Source of the DNA: Heligmosomoides polygyrus polygyrus
Taxonomy: Eukaryota; Nematoda; Chromadorea; Rhabditida; Heligmosomidae
Assembly: GCA_947396885.1 (NCBI GenBank)
Contig: OX377205.1
Location: 71,582,969-71,646,968 of the forward strand
Direction of reading: 5' to 3'
DNA length: 64,000 nucleotides
Positions 23,101 to 33,960 of the stretch are shown one piece after another (within the stretch, counting starts at the first letter, position 1; each line of letters opens with the position of its first letter). A model generated the notes under the pieces. It was not told the origin of the DNA. It ran no database searches and was given only the letters and a program-made list of their open reading frames with translations. The position numbers and the translations under genes are program-made.

Positions 23101-26100
23101 CCTTAGTTAGCTCATGTGATCTTTTGCACAGATACAACTCATGCACTAAAATGTGCAAAACCGTGATGTTCTTGCTTGAAGAATAGATGTTGTATCAAAA
23201 GGTATTTCTGACGTCATAGATATTTGGAGTTTGGAAAGGGTGACATGTCCGATTTCTAAAATGCACAGACTTGGCTTTAAATGGCTTTAAATGATTCCGA
23301 AACTGTTATCTACCAAAAAGACTTCAGAAGATTTGCGCGTTTATGTTGAACCAGTCGTTCAGCGGCCTAGCGGCCGCCTCCTACTGGTTGGGGGCTTCGC
23401 CCCCAAACCCCGAGAGGAGAACACTCCGACCATCTTCTTTTCCCAACTTTTAGACCTTCATACCTCAAAAACAAACTTTAGATTCGTGTTCAGCGACCTC
23501 GATTACCCCCAGGGCCGAAGTTTCGTGCCGCCTGAACAAAATCCTCAAAAAATCGATAATATCGATCGATATCGATTGGTCGACTTCAAATTCGAGTTCA
23601 GCGACCTCGATTACCTCCAGGGCTGAAGTTTCGTGCCGCCTGAAAAAAATCCTCAAAAAATCGATAATATCGATCGATATCGATTGGTCGACTTCAGATT
23701 CGTGTTCAGCGACCTCGATTACCCCCAGGGCTGAAGTTTCGTGCCGCCGACGTGTTCGGCACGTCTGCGGCTCGCCATGCAGGGTTGCCGACGTGTTCGG
23801 CACGTCTCCGGCTCGCCATGCACGGTTGCCGACGTGCTCGGCACGTCTACGGCTCGCCATGCACGGTTGCCGACGTGTTTAGCACGTCTACGGCTCGCGC
23901 CATGCATGGTTGCCGACGTGTTTGGCACGTCTACGGCTCGCCATGCATGGTTGCCGACGTGTTTGGCACGTCTACGGCTCGCCATGCACGGTTGCCGACG
24001 TGTATGGCACGTCTACGGCTCGCCATGCAGGGTTGCCGACGTGTTTGGCACGTCTACGGCTCGCCATGGTTGCCGACGTGTTTGGCACGTCTACGGCTTG
24101 CCATGCATGGTTGCCGACGTGTTTGGCACGTCTACGGCTCGCCATGCACGGTTGCCGACGTGCTCGGCACGTCTACGGCTCGCCATGCACGGTTGTCGAC
24201 GTGTTCGGCTGCCGCGCCCCAACTCAAAGTCGGACGGACGGACAGTGTGACACACACACACAGTGACACACACACGCTTGCTCCTTTATATATAGTAGGA
24301 TTTGGTCAACATAACCCAAGTCGAGCGGTATCTCTTACTCGTCTGCTGACTCCTATAGCAACTCCTTGAACCGCACCTACCAATGGTATAACCGTCTGGT
24401 AATTGAATTCGTTCCTGCATGATCATCTTCTGCTGTTCGTCAGTCATGTAGAACAAATGACACGGATAGTTGCACTTCTCGACGTTGCTGTCCCTAGTCG
24501 ACACGTACTTGTAGATCTGAATGGAACGAACAATAAATTCAAGGCATCTGTTCGGAAAAACAAGCCTCGACCAGGGGTGCACACAAAATTCTGTGCGTTA
24601 AGCTTTTTAAACGAAATTTGTTAACGGAAAATTTTCGTTAAAATTCCGGTAAATCATTAAATTTCGTTAAAAATAAGATTAGATAAAGGATAAGGATAAA
24701 GGACGGCGTTACTCAATCCCTTCTGGGATGCGCCAGCGCATTCTACTTCTACGGGATGTCGTGGAGGCGTGCTGAATGCGTATTTGGCCATACAATGACT
24801 TGCGGTGGCCAGCCGATGAACAAGTCAGCGCTTTATCCTTCCCAGACAAGTCTGGTACCAATTCACCGACCCCGGAGGGATGGAAGGCTTGGTTGGCCTG
24901 GGCGGGAAACCCGAACCAGGAACCTGGTATCGGGTGCACGCGACAGTCGCGCCTCCTCCGACTGCGCTGCACGCGCCCAAGATTAGATGTAAGCTATTAT
25001 TTCAAATAAAAAAATCAAACAAAACCTCATAAGTTTCAATTTTAAGAGGTCAACAGCGAACCTTCAAGGAATGGAGTGTAACACAGCTATGTAAAAATGA
25101 ACAATTCAACAATCAACAAAAATCAAAAATCAACAAACGCAGAAAAAGAAACAAGTTTATTTTAGTTTAAGAGTTTAGTTTAAAATCAACAAACGCAGAA
25201 AAATAAACAAGTTTCAGCAACAAGTTATCTACAGGGTGTGGAATAAGAATAGGTATGGAATTATCATTATGATGCATTATGATGATGATCACCGACAAGG
25301 TATCTTAAAATGTACGATTAGGCAAAACCCGGAGTTCCCCTTTCCTAGTTCTTTGCAAACCGTTCTCTGTGCCTGTTCTACGAGAAAGAAAAACCTGAAA
25401 CCTTTTTTGCTTTTTGCCGGGATCGTGTCACACTCCAGTGCCAAAAAGGTGTGATACGTCATCAACGCATTAACGTTCAGGAAAAGCAGCTTTCCTAATT
25501 TTTAATTAGCATTTTTCCAAAATCGTTTAAAATACGCCCAGCGACTGAACACATTCTCTCTGTCTCGACTTTTCCGGGTGGCGAGCAAAAGCATTCTGGG
25601 ATAGGCAGCGCCAGGTGAGGATATCTTACGAGAAGGTAAGAGCAGTATCTTCTTGGATTCGGTGATCGGCGAAGAATTTGAATGCGTATTTGGCCGTACA
25701 ATGACTTTCGATGAGGACCTCAGCGCTGTATCCTTCCCAGACCGCTGTATCCTTCCCAGACAAGTCTGGTACCAATTCTCCGACTCCGGAGGGCTCTATT
25801 TCTACGAGATGTCGTGGAGGCAATTTGATTGAGTGTTTCGTCTATATAGTGACTTGCGGGGGCCAGCTGATGAACAAGTCTGCGTTTTGGTTATCCTCGC
25901 CAGACAAGTCTGGTAGCAATACATCGCCCAAGGAAGGATAGAAGAGTTGGTTGGCCTGGGAGGGAAATTCGAACGGGAGCCTGTGTATGTAGAATGCACT
26001 CGACAGCCGGGCCTCCTCCCACTGCGCTCCACGATACTAACCAGCTAATACATATTGGATGGGAATGTGGATCTGTGGCTACTAACCTGAGAATAAGGCG

Positions 26101-28531
26101 CATGTGACCGCTTCACAACTGTTAACCAATATCGTTGAGTTAATCAATACCCACCTAATGTAGTCTACCGAGGCAAGCCCAACAAGCACTTGCTTCGTTA
26201 GGTCAGTTGTCTGCGGGTTACTTGAATCACTTCCGAAAGGCTACACTTGTTTGAACTTCGTCTATCCCTACGAGTTGAATTTCTCTCGGCAAGAGAAGGT
26301 GACCCACGAGGTAGAAGAGGCTCTGAGTTGGAATTTAGTTCTCGAGTTGCTCGCACGTTGCGGAAACATTCTGGCTTGCAGGGTCAAAGGATGGGACTAG
26401 AATAGCTCGCGTTTCAACCCACTGGCTCAGCAATAAATGCGCACTTATGCCAGCAACACGATTCACAGTATCACGTAACAAAGTATGGAATGCGCGCGAA
26501 TTCCCAAAGAACTAATCGAAGCCCATCTTTATCCTATGTATCTCGGTATTTTCTCTGCTGCTAACAGCTACATACATAACGGTCAACCGAAAAATAGAAC
26601 TATGTTGCGCTTAAAATTGTAAGTTAAGACCACTATGTGGTATGATCATGCTCCAGCCACATCTTCTCGAGTAATTGAGCTGTACAGGCCGATGACACGA
26701 ATGAGAAAGAGCTCTAAATTATACAGGTTTTATCTATTGCTCGCTTTACCACTGCAGGTTGAACAGGCAGCAGAACTATTCGCATGCACAAACCAACTGC
26801 AATGCCTTTATATCACGACAAATTTAGACGATTTATTTAGACGGATCTAGGTTCTGGTCAGACATTTCGACCGCCTCCAGAAGGCTAAAAGCGCTTCGAG
26901 GTGTTACCTTTGCAACCTATCCGCTCAAGCGGCTCACCAGCAAAAAGAAGACATCGTGCCATGCGCTCGACCAGGTCCTCACGATTTTTGCTTGATCGTC
27001 AGTGCTAATGCTACTTATTTGTAACAACAAAGTGAGAACATCTGTATTTTTTGTAGCGCTTCCTCCTACACCGTTTACATCTGTGCTATTCTACGCAAAC
27101 AGATTTTTGGCCATCAATCAAACAAAAATATTATAAAGACAAGTAAAAAACGACCTAGCTGAATGCATGGTGCAATCTTTTATCTTACTATACTGAACGA
27201 TTCCTGCGTTTTTGTGCTTTAGAGAAATTTTCGATTTATTGTTTTTATTGGAAATAAAAAATTTAGAAATAAATAGAGCGTTCACTTAATGGAACAGGTG
27301 AGTTTGAAAAATCCAACGAATGTGCTGCTACATTTTCCTTCAGCAAAGAATTATTGTAACCGCCTCGAACAGTCTTTGCTTGAATGTGAAAGAAACTAGT
27401 TTTGGCTCGAAAAGTGCCCAGTGTGACATGAAAATGGTATATGAATCCACCTTCAACCTAACAGAAGTATAGAAGTAGTAAGTGGAAGTAAGACAGAAAA
27501 GCTGAGAAGTGTACATACCGAATTGGTGATGATTTCCTCTGCCACAATGATAGGAAACCGGTGCTCGAACAGCTCGTGACGATTCTCAAAATCTTCGAAG
27601 GCACGCAGAAAATCCTTTTCGCTATAGGTGCCATCATACGTGAAAATCGGTGTATCTCTAAAAATTGTCTGGTACCGAAAGAAACTGGAAGTGTTAGTCA
27701 CCCGGCAGCTGTATTCATGAAATGGGAAGGAGAGGAATTAAAGAACGTTCTGCGGAGTGGAACCAGTTGATTGGGAAAACCACAATCGTGCAGATGTCAG
27801 TACACAAGGAACGGGAGAGGGCACTGCTAATTCTAGGAATTTTCTAGGATTCAAGAGAAACCCCATGTTAAGATACGTGCTCCTATGGCATCTTCAGTGT
27901 CGGTATTATCGAGGAAGTACCGAGCGAGAGTGCTTAAGGAATTCAGCAGAAATGCCTGCAAAAGTTTCCGCGCTGTAATTCCTGACAAATCGCTTCGGCG
28001 GTGACCGCTGGATATTGACCAATAGTTATTCTGCGTGACCTGTAGTTCCCCTTTGGGCTCCCCACACATTTTAGAGACCACGTTTTACAGAACGGTAGAT
28101 GCCCGCACTATGAAGGCAGCTATACAAGCATTGGCACCGGGAAAGCAGTTGTTGATGTGATCGATGTGTGATCGTTTAGCAAGCAGATGTGCTTGCACGA
28201 AGGAAAATAAAGACCAGTGAATAAGCGTTACTTGGCACTGCTAACCTTCTGTGGCAAAATCAAGAACTCACTTGCCGAATTTGTTCTTGACGTGCGCCAG
28301 CCAGTAAGTGGTGTCGTTGATGTTTTCCGAATAAAGAGAGACCTTAGCGGCCGGGAAAGTGTGACGAAGCTCGAACTTCACGGGATGGTAGAAGAGCAGG
28401 TGTCGAGGGCTTCTACTCAGACACTCCAACGCCTTACCAAGACATTCCTTCGAGAAGTGCTGATGCAAGCCGGTAGCGATTTGTAGAGCCCTGAAGAACG
28501 GAGCTCCTTTGCTAGGCTGGGCCAAGTCCAT
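20096..28531 (-). CDS. GLYAT-like (GNAT-fold) N-acyltransferase, 6 exons
   Basis: Predicted acyl-CoA-dependent N-acyltransferase of the glycine N-acyltransferase-like family; the acceptor is unknown. Minus-strand exons in coding order: 28531-28272, 27684-27519, 24516-24381, 21994-21913, 20473-20289, 20232-20096. All are GT-AG, phases match at all five junctions, and the total is 966 nt (321 aa, near family length). N-terminal family domain: FYHPVKFELRH and KVSLYSENINDTTYWLA, then FPIIVAEEIITNS and YMTDEQQKMIM...LPDGYTIG. GNAT core: GAWRYGADSELELTREKI (222 region), SVCVRKDGRMVGF, GWLNHQFVFQEH, acyl-CoA loop HRNQGLGTLME, ending KYWTLAKENDKEIVINYLDLF. Cytosolic or mitochondrial; no signal peptide seen. 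The start is the first Met after an in-frame stop, with an AG acceptor 24 nt upstream. AATAAA overlaps the stop. Confidence 0.88.
20941..21375. mobile_element. MITE with long terminal inverted repeats (family 1), in acyltransferase intron 4
   Basis: Ends CAATACCGCTCCTGTCT and its reverse complement at 21375, with inward similarity for about 75 bp (GGTTTTTGGG, AAACCGCCGTTTTGCTG). Same family as 17809-18287: the interior shares GATCTGCG/ATCTATCC-type flanks and TATCTCGAG/GAGATAATTGCACCGAC blocks. Non-coding. Confidence 0.82.
22651..22726. repeat. imperfect hairpin next to a poly-C tract
   Basis: CTAACGGTGAAATACCGC (22651) pairs with GCGGTATTTTCGCCGTTAG (ending 22726). Outside it, GGATTCATCAAC and GTTGTTGATCC also mirror each other, so the whole 22.61-22.74 kb stretch is a small fold-back, MITE-like unit with a C-rich insertion. 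Confidence 0.65.
23481..23745. repeat. 108-bp tandem repeat, about 2.5 copies
   Basis: TTCAGCGACCTCGATTAC starts at 23489, 23597 and 23705, a constant 108-bp period. Each unit has a palindromic block TATCGATCGATATCGA. The third copy runs straight into the 41-bp array. Confidence 0.9.
23746..24212. repeat. 41-bp minisatellite, 11 full copies plus one partial
   Basis: Unit starts at 23746, 23787, 23828, 23869, 23912, 23953, 23994, 24035, 24072, 24113, 24154 and 24195 (one 2-bp insertion, one 4-bp deletion). Each unit contains a perfect hairpin GACGTG-TTYGG-CACGTC followed by TACGGCTCGCCATGCA. Because 41 is not a multiple of three, all frames stay open on both strands, which creates spurious ORFs up to 205 codons. 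Confidence 0.93.
24685..24978 (-). repeat. tRNA-derived SINE (family 1), well preserved, in acyltransferase intron 2
   Basis: Flanked by a perfect 10-bp target-site duplication AAGATTAGAT (24675-24684 and 24979-24988). Sense strand is minus: tRNA-like head with box A (TAGCGCAGTCGG-like) and box B (GGTTCGGGTTTCCC), a body of about 190 bp, and a tail of repeated CCTTTATCCTTATCC. About 95% like the copy at 52.2 kb by eye. Confidence 0.85.
25640..26035 (-). repeat. two overlapping or rearranged SINE (family 1) remnants
   Basis: Sequence from 25679 repeats the body (GAATGCGTATTTGGCCGTAC, CTTCCCAGACAAGTCTGG), then a second unit restarts near 25790 (CTACGAGATGTCGTGGAGG) and runs to the head region near 26030. 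A 25-bp stretch (CGCTGTATCCTTCCCAGAC) is duplicated at 25728 and 25743. Confidence 0.65.
26040..27518. other. remaining acyltransferase intron 2 sequence
   Basis: No recognisable coding motif, RNA gene or repeat beyond low-complexity AT stretches. Confidence 0.5.
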
Positions 28532-28555
28532 GGAATATGAGAAGGTGACAGTTAC

Positions 28556-28565
28556 CTACAAAGGG
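28556..28565 (-). promoter_or_regulatory. possible spliced-leader acceptor of the acyltransferase gene
   Basis: On the minus strand CCCTTTGTAG ends 24 nt before the chosen ATG (28531). There is an in-frame TAG in the same place, so translation cannot start further upstream in this exon. Trans-splicing is inferred from nematode practice, not shown. Confidence 0.4.
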
Positions 28566-28569
28566 CGCT

Positions 28570-29440
28570 GCTGAATTTCTTAACAACAGCGTGATACGAT
28601 TTTCAAACCCGGGCTTGTCTACAGGCTCAGAACGAGCCAGTTTAAGTGACTCTAGGAAAGCTCATCTGAACGGCTACTGCTTTCTTTTCTTTTTTCAAAG
28701 CTTAATTGAACAACTGCTGGCACCACATCTGCCGAACAAAATGTGTGTTTTGCTGAATGCGTAAACTCACAGCCGTCAACTATTTCTTTCTCTTATCAAG
28801 CGTAGAACCTCGCTGATGGTCCCTAAACAAAGAGGCAAGTTTCGAACAGCTATCTCGAAAAAGGCCTATCTGTCAGCCAAAGACAAACAAGCAAATCACT
28901 GCAAGCCCAGGCTGGGGTTCATTTTCTACAACCGTTACTTATTCCATACAATGCGAAAAACCCAAACACAACCGTAAAAATATGATAACTGTTCGATCGC
29001 ATTCGAATTAAAGGCAGTGAAAAAGACTCCAACCAGTTCAAATTTGTAGCACCAATCTGAATTATCCCATTGACAACTGCATATGAAGTGCTGGAGCTAA
29101 GCTTAAATTAATTAATGATCTAGAATGTTACAACAAGAATACGTTATAGATGCTCTAGAAGAATGCAGCAAAATAAGTGTCTTGGGGAAACAAGTGGCAA
29201 TGTTTGGACTGTATAAAAGAGGACAACATATAATGGGGTGAGTCACAAATATTTCAACATTTCTGTTGTTTTTTTTTCTGGAATTTAGAGCAAATTCAAT
29301 GAACGATTACGCTCGTTCGGGAGCTTGATTCCTAACGAGCATTTTAAGATATAATTCGTCAATCTTGCTTACTTGGTTGAAAAGTTTAATTTTCTAGAAT
29401 GATGACCTCTGAAAATAGAAAATGTGTGATTTCATTATCG
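28570..29440. other. upstream region of the acyltransferase gene, no gene seen
   Basis: Presumed promoter side of the minus-strand gene. AT-rich with no coding motif recognised. Confidence 0.4.
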
Positions 29441-30370
29441 ATCAATTCAAGCAACCCAGCGGCGGAGTCACGCACGGCCGTGGAGTTGCATAGGAAGCAT
29501 CCGCCGAGAGCCTGAAGATGCAAACCATGAAGATCAAGTACGTCTACAGGAGACTTATCGAGACGTGAAGGTGCCACTCTTACACACCATCTATAACTCC
29601 GAAGAAGAACTGTTCCTAGAAGTAGAAGTCTTCCATGCGGAGCAAAAGAGGTTCTTCAAGGAGGACAGCACCTTTTACAAAGCGACTGTCGGCGATTCCA
29701 ACGCCAGGATCAGGCCACGAATGCCGCTTAAAGCACTTCATATGGATAGCTCCATAGCTTAGAGTGCAACGAGCACGGCGGAAGACTGCCTAAGTCCATC
29801 ATGTCGGCCATCAGTGACCATCTGTGGAAACACGCACTTCCAGAAATCTCGCTCCCTGTGAAGAGCTTGGGAATTGCTCGGAGGCTGTTCCATCGCAAGG
29901 TCGGCCACATCATCTTCAACCGCAAGTATTGACTGTCGAAAGCCTTCGTTGTCCCCAAGTTTTACTCTGGATCGGAACACTTCATCCCTCGCGTAAGGTT
30001 TCGCCTTTCGCGTCAGGTACCTGAATGACCTTGGAACAGGATTTCTACGCTTCCCTTACAAGCCTTTGAGGAGATACCGCATGGACAACGTAATCGAAGA
30101 ATACGATCGTTTCTAGCGTCAGCTCCATGACACTACTAACAACAAGAAAGCCGAGAGCATGAAGACCAACAAAAAATGTTGGTCTCCGGAAACTCTCCAG
30201 CTGAAAGCGTAGAGTAGCAAGCGACTCAAGCAGCTACCAAATGGCAATGGAGAAAGTTATCCACGACTTCTGCTCCAAGCTCTCCAATAGCTACGTCCAC
30301 CTGCTTCCAGATCAGTTATAGCACGACCGATGCATGGAGCCCTCCGCCATCTCTTCCGACATCCGATACG
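29440..30370 (+). pseudogene. RTE-type LINE endonuclease fragment
   Basis: Interrupted plus-strand reading matches the AP-endonuclease of nematode RTE-type LINEs: YNSEEELFLEVE, FFKEDSTFYKATVGDSNARI (the usual VGDFNAKI block, F changed to S), then NEHGGRLPKSIMS, KVGHIIFNRKY and FVVPKFYSGSEH. At least two frameshifts and a stop. The reverse transcriptase half is absent. Confidence 0.7.
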
Positions 30371-30929
30371 GCGTCTCGTCGGTGAGGAATCATGCATCCC
30401 TCACGATCAGCCCCGAATGTAAAGCCTCACCAGAGGGAGAAAGGAAAAATGAAAGTGGATTCGAAGGCAGCAGGAGTGTGATATGAGAGAGTGTGTACAA
30501 GTGCAGTGGTTGAAGGCAATAAATCGTGCCAACAAATGATGACGAGCCAAACACGAAGTCAGGTGCTCCAAGAATTGGACACGGCAAAGCCACAAAAGAT
30601 GTTCATCCTCGGTGCTATAGGGAACCTTCACGTCGTAGATTTTACATCAAAAACTGCAGCAGCTTGAAAAAAAATCGTGTGGTGTTTAGTTTATTAATTT
30701 ACACAGAGTTAGTTATTCGACTCTGTGTTGGTGTTCACTCAACGCTGCCAATTATTCCCCTCGTTTTCTTGCTTTATTTTTCAAATAATCTCAATCTAGC
30801 CGCCAAGCTCTTCTCATTTGGCCGTTTTCTACTGCTATTAGAGGGGGGGGGCAAAAGTAATGACTCTCCATGCCGTGTCCATATATGTCGTGACTGAAGT
30901 CTGGTTTCGTGCTTCTCGTACTTGTATGT
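30371..30929. other. no recognisable gene
   Basis: Short ORFs only; a poly-G tract of eight at about 30843. It may include diverged LINE 3' sequence, not identifiable by eye. Confidence 0.4.
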
Positions 30930-31335
30930 TTGTTTGCTACTTATTGAAGGCCACTTGGAAGGTGGCCATACATCGCGAGCGAGCTTCGCGCATCTTGTCA
31001 GCTATCGGCGCGACACCGAACTTCAGCCGAATGATATCGTTTCGGACGGTCCATGCGGGTGACTCCAGCCCTCCAGCGTAGCATCTTCGTCTCCATGTCG
31101 CTGAGGCGCATTTCAACTTCCTTATTAGCAGACCAACACTCAGCGCCGTACATCGCTACTGGCCGCACGACAGCTCTGTAGATCTTCGAGAAGTGCTTTT
31201 TAGATGTGGTGTCCTATAACAGAGCGAATTTCTTCTTTCTCTCTTCAACGAGGTACAATGATGCGATCTTGGTCGTGATCCGCTGCACAGCTCACGAAGT
31301 CTTCTGAATCCAATCTTCGACTAGCAACTTTACTG
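30930..31335 (-). pseudogene. LINE family A fragment, degenerate
   Basis: Antisense to the plus strand, it repeats the wording of the 7.3-8.3 kb copy in fragments: the complement of GACAAGATGCGCGAAGC, of the CGACGCTG-type methionine block, and of AGTGTTGGTCTGCTAA (ECWSA). Frames are broken throughout. Confidence 0.6.
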
Positions 31336-32560
31336 TGTGGTCAGACCTTCGACAATCGCACCATTTCCAACGCAGTGGAATGCCTTCTTCTGGTCGGTGA
31401 ACGCAGAGCACAGCCAACATTTCGACATTTCCTTACCTTTTCTAAATTAGGAATTAGAGATCACCTTTTCACCTCGTACCTTTTCTGCCAGACCCAGGCG
31501 TGGTTTTCTACTATCCCTTTGGTATTTTGTGTCCAGAGGTGGGGCTTCCATGGTGTTCTCGTGCTTTTTTCAACGTTTCCTGTGCCCTTCCTACGTGATG
31601 CGGCCGTACTTTTAAGATTTTTTAAATTTCCTATTCTCACATAGCATCGGCCCGTTCCAAGGCTTCTCCAGAGGTCCTGTTCTCCAGTTCTTACCTAGTT
31701 TCTACTGATATCTGTGTCCTATGAAAACGACGCTCCCATTAAATCCTATTATATAAAGCAGAGAGGCATGAATCACTGACGGGAGACTTCTGTCGCTTTC
31801 TGCCGACATTCTGCCGACAGCCGTCGCTAGACCCAGCCGTTCGTCGTATCGCCGCCGCCAACCGTAAACACCACAACATGGCAGCATGGCAGGCAGCCAT
31901 GACCGCCGGTGTTTACTACCCAGGCAGCCATGACCGCCGCTGTTGACTATCACGACGCCTCCACTGCCGGGTGGTCACCAAAGAACACCCACTGGATGAG
32001 GTTTCGCAAGGCGTCATCGCGGCTATGACGAGCCGCCGCTGCCGGGTTCAGACAACGCGTACAGGGTTGCGGTAGAGGTCTGCGACGCGGCGCTACTCAC
32101 ACTTGCGTCCTTGGCTCACACTTCGATCTGGCAATCAATATCCTATTACCTGGATCAAGCAGTCAGTATCGCTCGGTGTTATCGATTTTTTGCACGCGAT
32201 ACTGAATTTCGCTCAGATGCAGTGAAGGAAGGAAAAAGGTCCCAATTTTCTGCAGTGCTTTGACCAATTTCCATTAGCACTGTATGCAGAGGAGGACAGT
32301 ATTTTTGTCCCAAGTCACCTGTTCGGAAGATCGTCACACGTCGTCGCATAAGGCACGGCGGCTGGACGGAAACGGTCAGTCGTTCGATTAGGCCTGACGA
32401 GTTGCAATAGGTTATGAACACGATTCCAGACGAAGCAGGAGTGCTGCGGGCGTTTTCTTGAATGCTATACAGGGATGTGAGTGATGGACAGCAAGGCAAC
32501 CATCTGTAGCATTCGTGCATTTCTACGTGTTCGACTTCGACGCTAGGGATGCTTCCTTAC
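31336..32560. other. no recognisable gene
   Basis: No conserved motif found. An AGGCAGCCATGACCGCCG segment is repeated at 31889 and 31921 with GT-rich neighbours. Short ORFs appear random. Confidence 0.4.
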
Positions 32561-32733
32561 CCAGCGTCAGTCGCCGGCGAAGCCGGCGACGGACGCTGGG
32601 TGAGTAAAGAATCCCATCTCCCATCTAGGTTTGGGCTCCGCTCTCACCATACCCGAAGCCGGCGAAGCCGGCAAGCCTGGCGTGGCCCGCACATCCAGCG
32701 TCAGTCGCCGGCGAAGCCGGCGACGGACTCTGG
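32561..32733. repeat. pair of identical 39-bp GC-rich hairpins
   Basis: Hairpin 1 (32561-32599) is CCAGCGTCAGTCGCCGGC, loop GAA, then its near-exact complement with one mismatch. Hairpin 2 (32695-32733) repeats the same sequence 134 bp later. A partial unit (GAAGCCGGCGAAGCCGGC) lies between them. Confidence 0.88.
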
Positions 32734-33224
32734 TACATTTTAATAATTTGAAGAACCAAGATAATAACTTTTATGGTTCGTTTCGCCACCTTCCTTCAGA
32801 CGAACCTTGTAAATTATAACACTTCCCCGGTGGCTCATCAGTGAAGAAAGAGGTGTTATAATTTATTTTAATATTTATTTATTCATTGCTAATATCATTA
32901 ACATTAAAGCTCACACTACGGTTTTTCATTAGAGTAGGCCAAAAGTAATGAAACAAATTCATTTTTATCTCTTTATAACTCAATTACAACTCAACGGTGC
33001 TGAGGAATGTACGCCATTAAGGTCAGTAACATTGCTGCCATCGATCAGCCAACTTCCTGATCCCATCCAGAACTGCCTAGGGCTGGTGCTGATCCACTGC
33101 TCGATATGGTTGTCATGGACTGCTTGGGCTCTTCTGTCCCTTCCGACCAGGAAGTCCTGTAGGCTCAAGAAGTAGTGTAGTCTCATGGAGAGATGTCCAG
33201 CGAATACGGTGGGTGAGGCATGTC

Positions 33225-33475
33225 AACATAACCCAGTCAAGCAAGCGGAAAGGAAGACAGCGTCCGCAAGATAGGCCTTAACTTCGAGGTAATTGGAAAG
33301 CGGCCTCGAGGGCGATCGAAGCAACGATGGGCTAATACGTTACAGACGGACATGAAAGTAACTGACGTCCACCCTGATCAAACGCAGGATCGGGAAAGGT
33401 GGTGTATTGACACCAGAAGAGCAGACCTCGCGACGAAGCGGAACAAACGCTGAAGAAGAAGAAGAAGAAGATCTA
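33225..33475 (+). pseudogene. LINE family A 3' end
   Basis: Plus strand carries GKRPRGRSKQRWANTLQTDM and DTRRADLATKRNKR in nearby frames, the same C-terminus as the LINE at 7.3 kb, ending in a (GAAGAA) tail at 33450-33472. Truncated at its 5' side near 33220. Confidence 0.7.
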
Positions 33476-33479
33476 CGAA

Positions 33480-33960
33480 GCACTTCTGCTCTCGAAAACA
33501 GCATGCTAGACCTGCAATGGAAGGGAAGATTGGCGGCCAGCTCCCTGGACTCTAGGCCAAAAGCAGGACGATGACCGTCGCGCAAAACGAGAAGACGATG
33601 TTCAGGGTGATTTGATTCACACAAGTGAGAGTAGCCCGCCGGAGTCCTGAGCTGCGACGACATTCAAGGATCAGACGCGCTTCGCACCGTCAAAATTAGG
33701 TGGACAGGTAGCGCGTTTCGATGACACGTGATAGACGCGGGGTCGCAGCCGACTGGATTGGGGGGCGGGTGAAAATGTACACTAGGACGCCCACCAACAC
33801 GTTGGTCGGACTTCTTTGTGAAAGCAAAGAAAGAACGTAATGGAGCTGTTGTCCATGGAATGAAAAGTATCCGCCCTGAACCACTCTAACAAACGAAATG
33901 AACAAATGGAGACGTAGACGCAGGAGTAACTCGACGATCAATGGAGCGACAGGTGATATG
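33480..33960 (+). pseudogene. LINE family B 3' fragment
   Basis: Shares with the copy at 50.2-50.96 kb the blocks KIRWTGSAFR, GRPPTRWSDFFVKA and the terminal GACAGGTGATA. Several frameshifts. It directly follows the family A tail, so two LINE ends are stacked head to tail. Confidence 0.65.

Larger units (their letters stand above)
23379..24300. mobile_element. 922-bp element with short terminal inverted repeats and a minisatellite core
   Basis: Ends TCCTACT (23379-23385) and AGTAGGA (24294-24300) are exact inverted repeats. Next to the left end is a GC hairpin TTGGGGG-CTTCG-CCCCCAA (23388-23406). The interior holds a 108-bp repeat, a 41-bp minisatellite and a CA-rich stretch. Non-coding; long ORFs across it are artefacts of the repeat. 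The arrangement resembles Helitron/HINE-like elements but no rolling-circle signature can be proven. It lies in acyltransferase intron 3. Confidence 0.55.

Noticed and set aside
23379..24300. CRISPR-like array
   Set aside because: The 41-bp units are contiguous without unique spacers, in a eukaryotic genome.
23752..24369. 205-codon ORF across 23.7-24.4 kb
   Set aside because: Produced by the 41-bp minisatellite, open in several frames on both strands.
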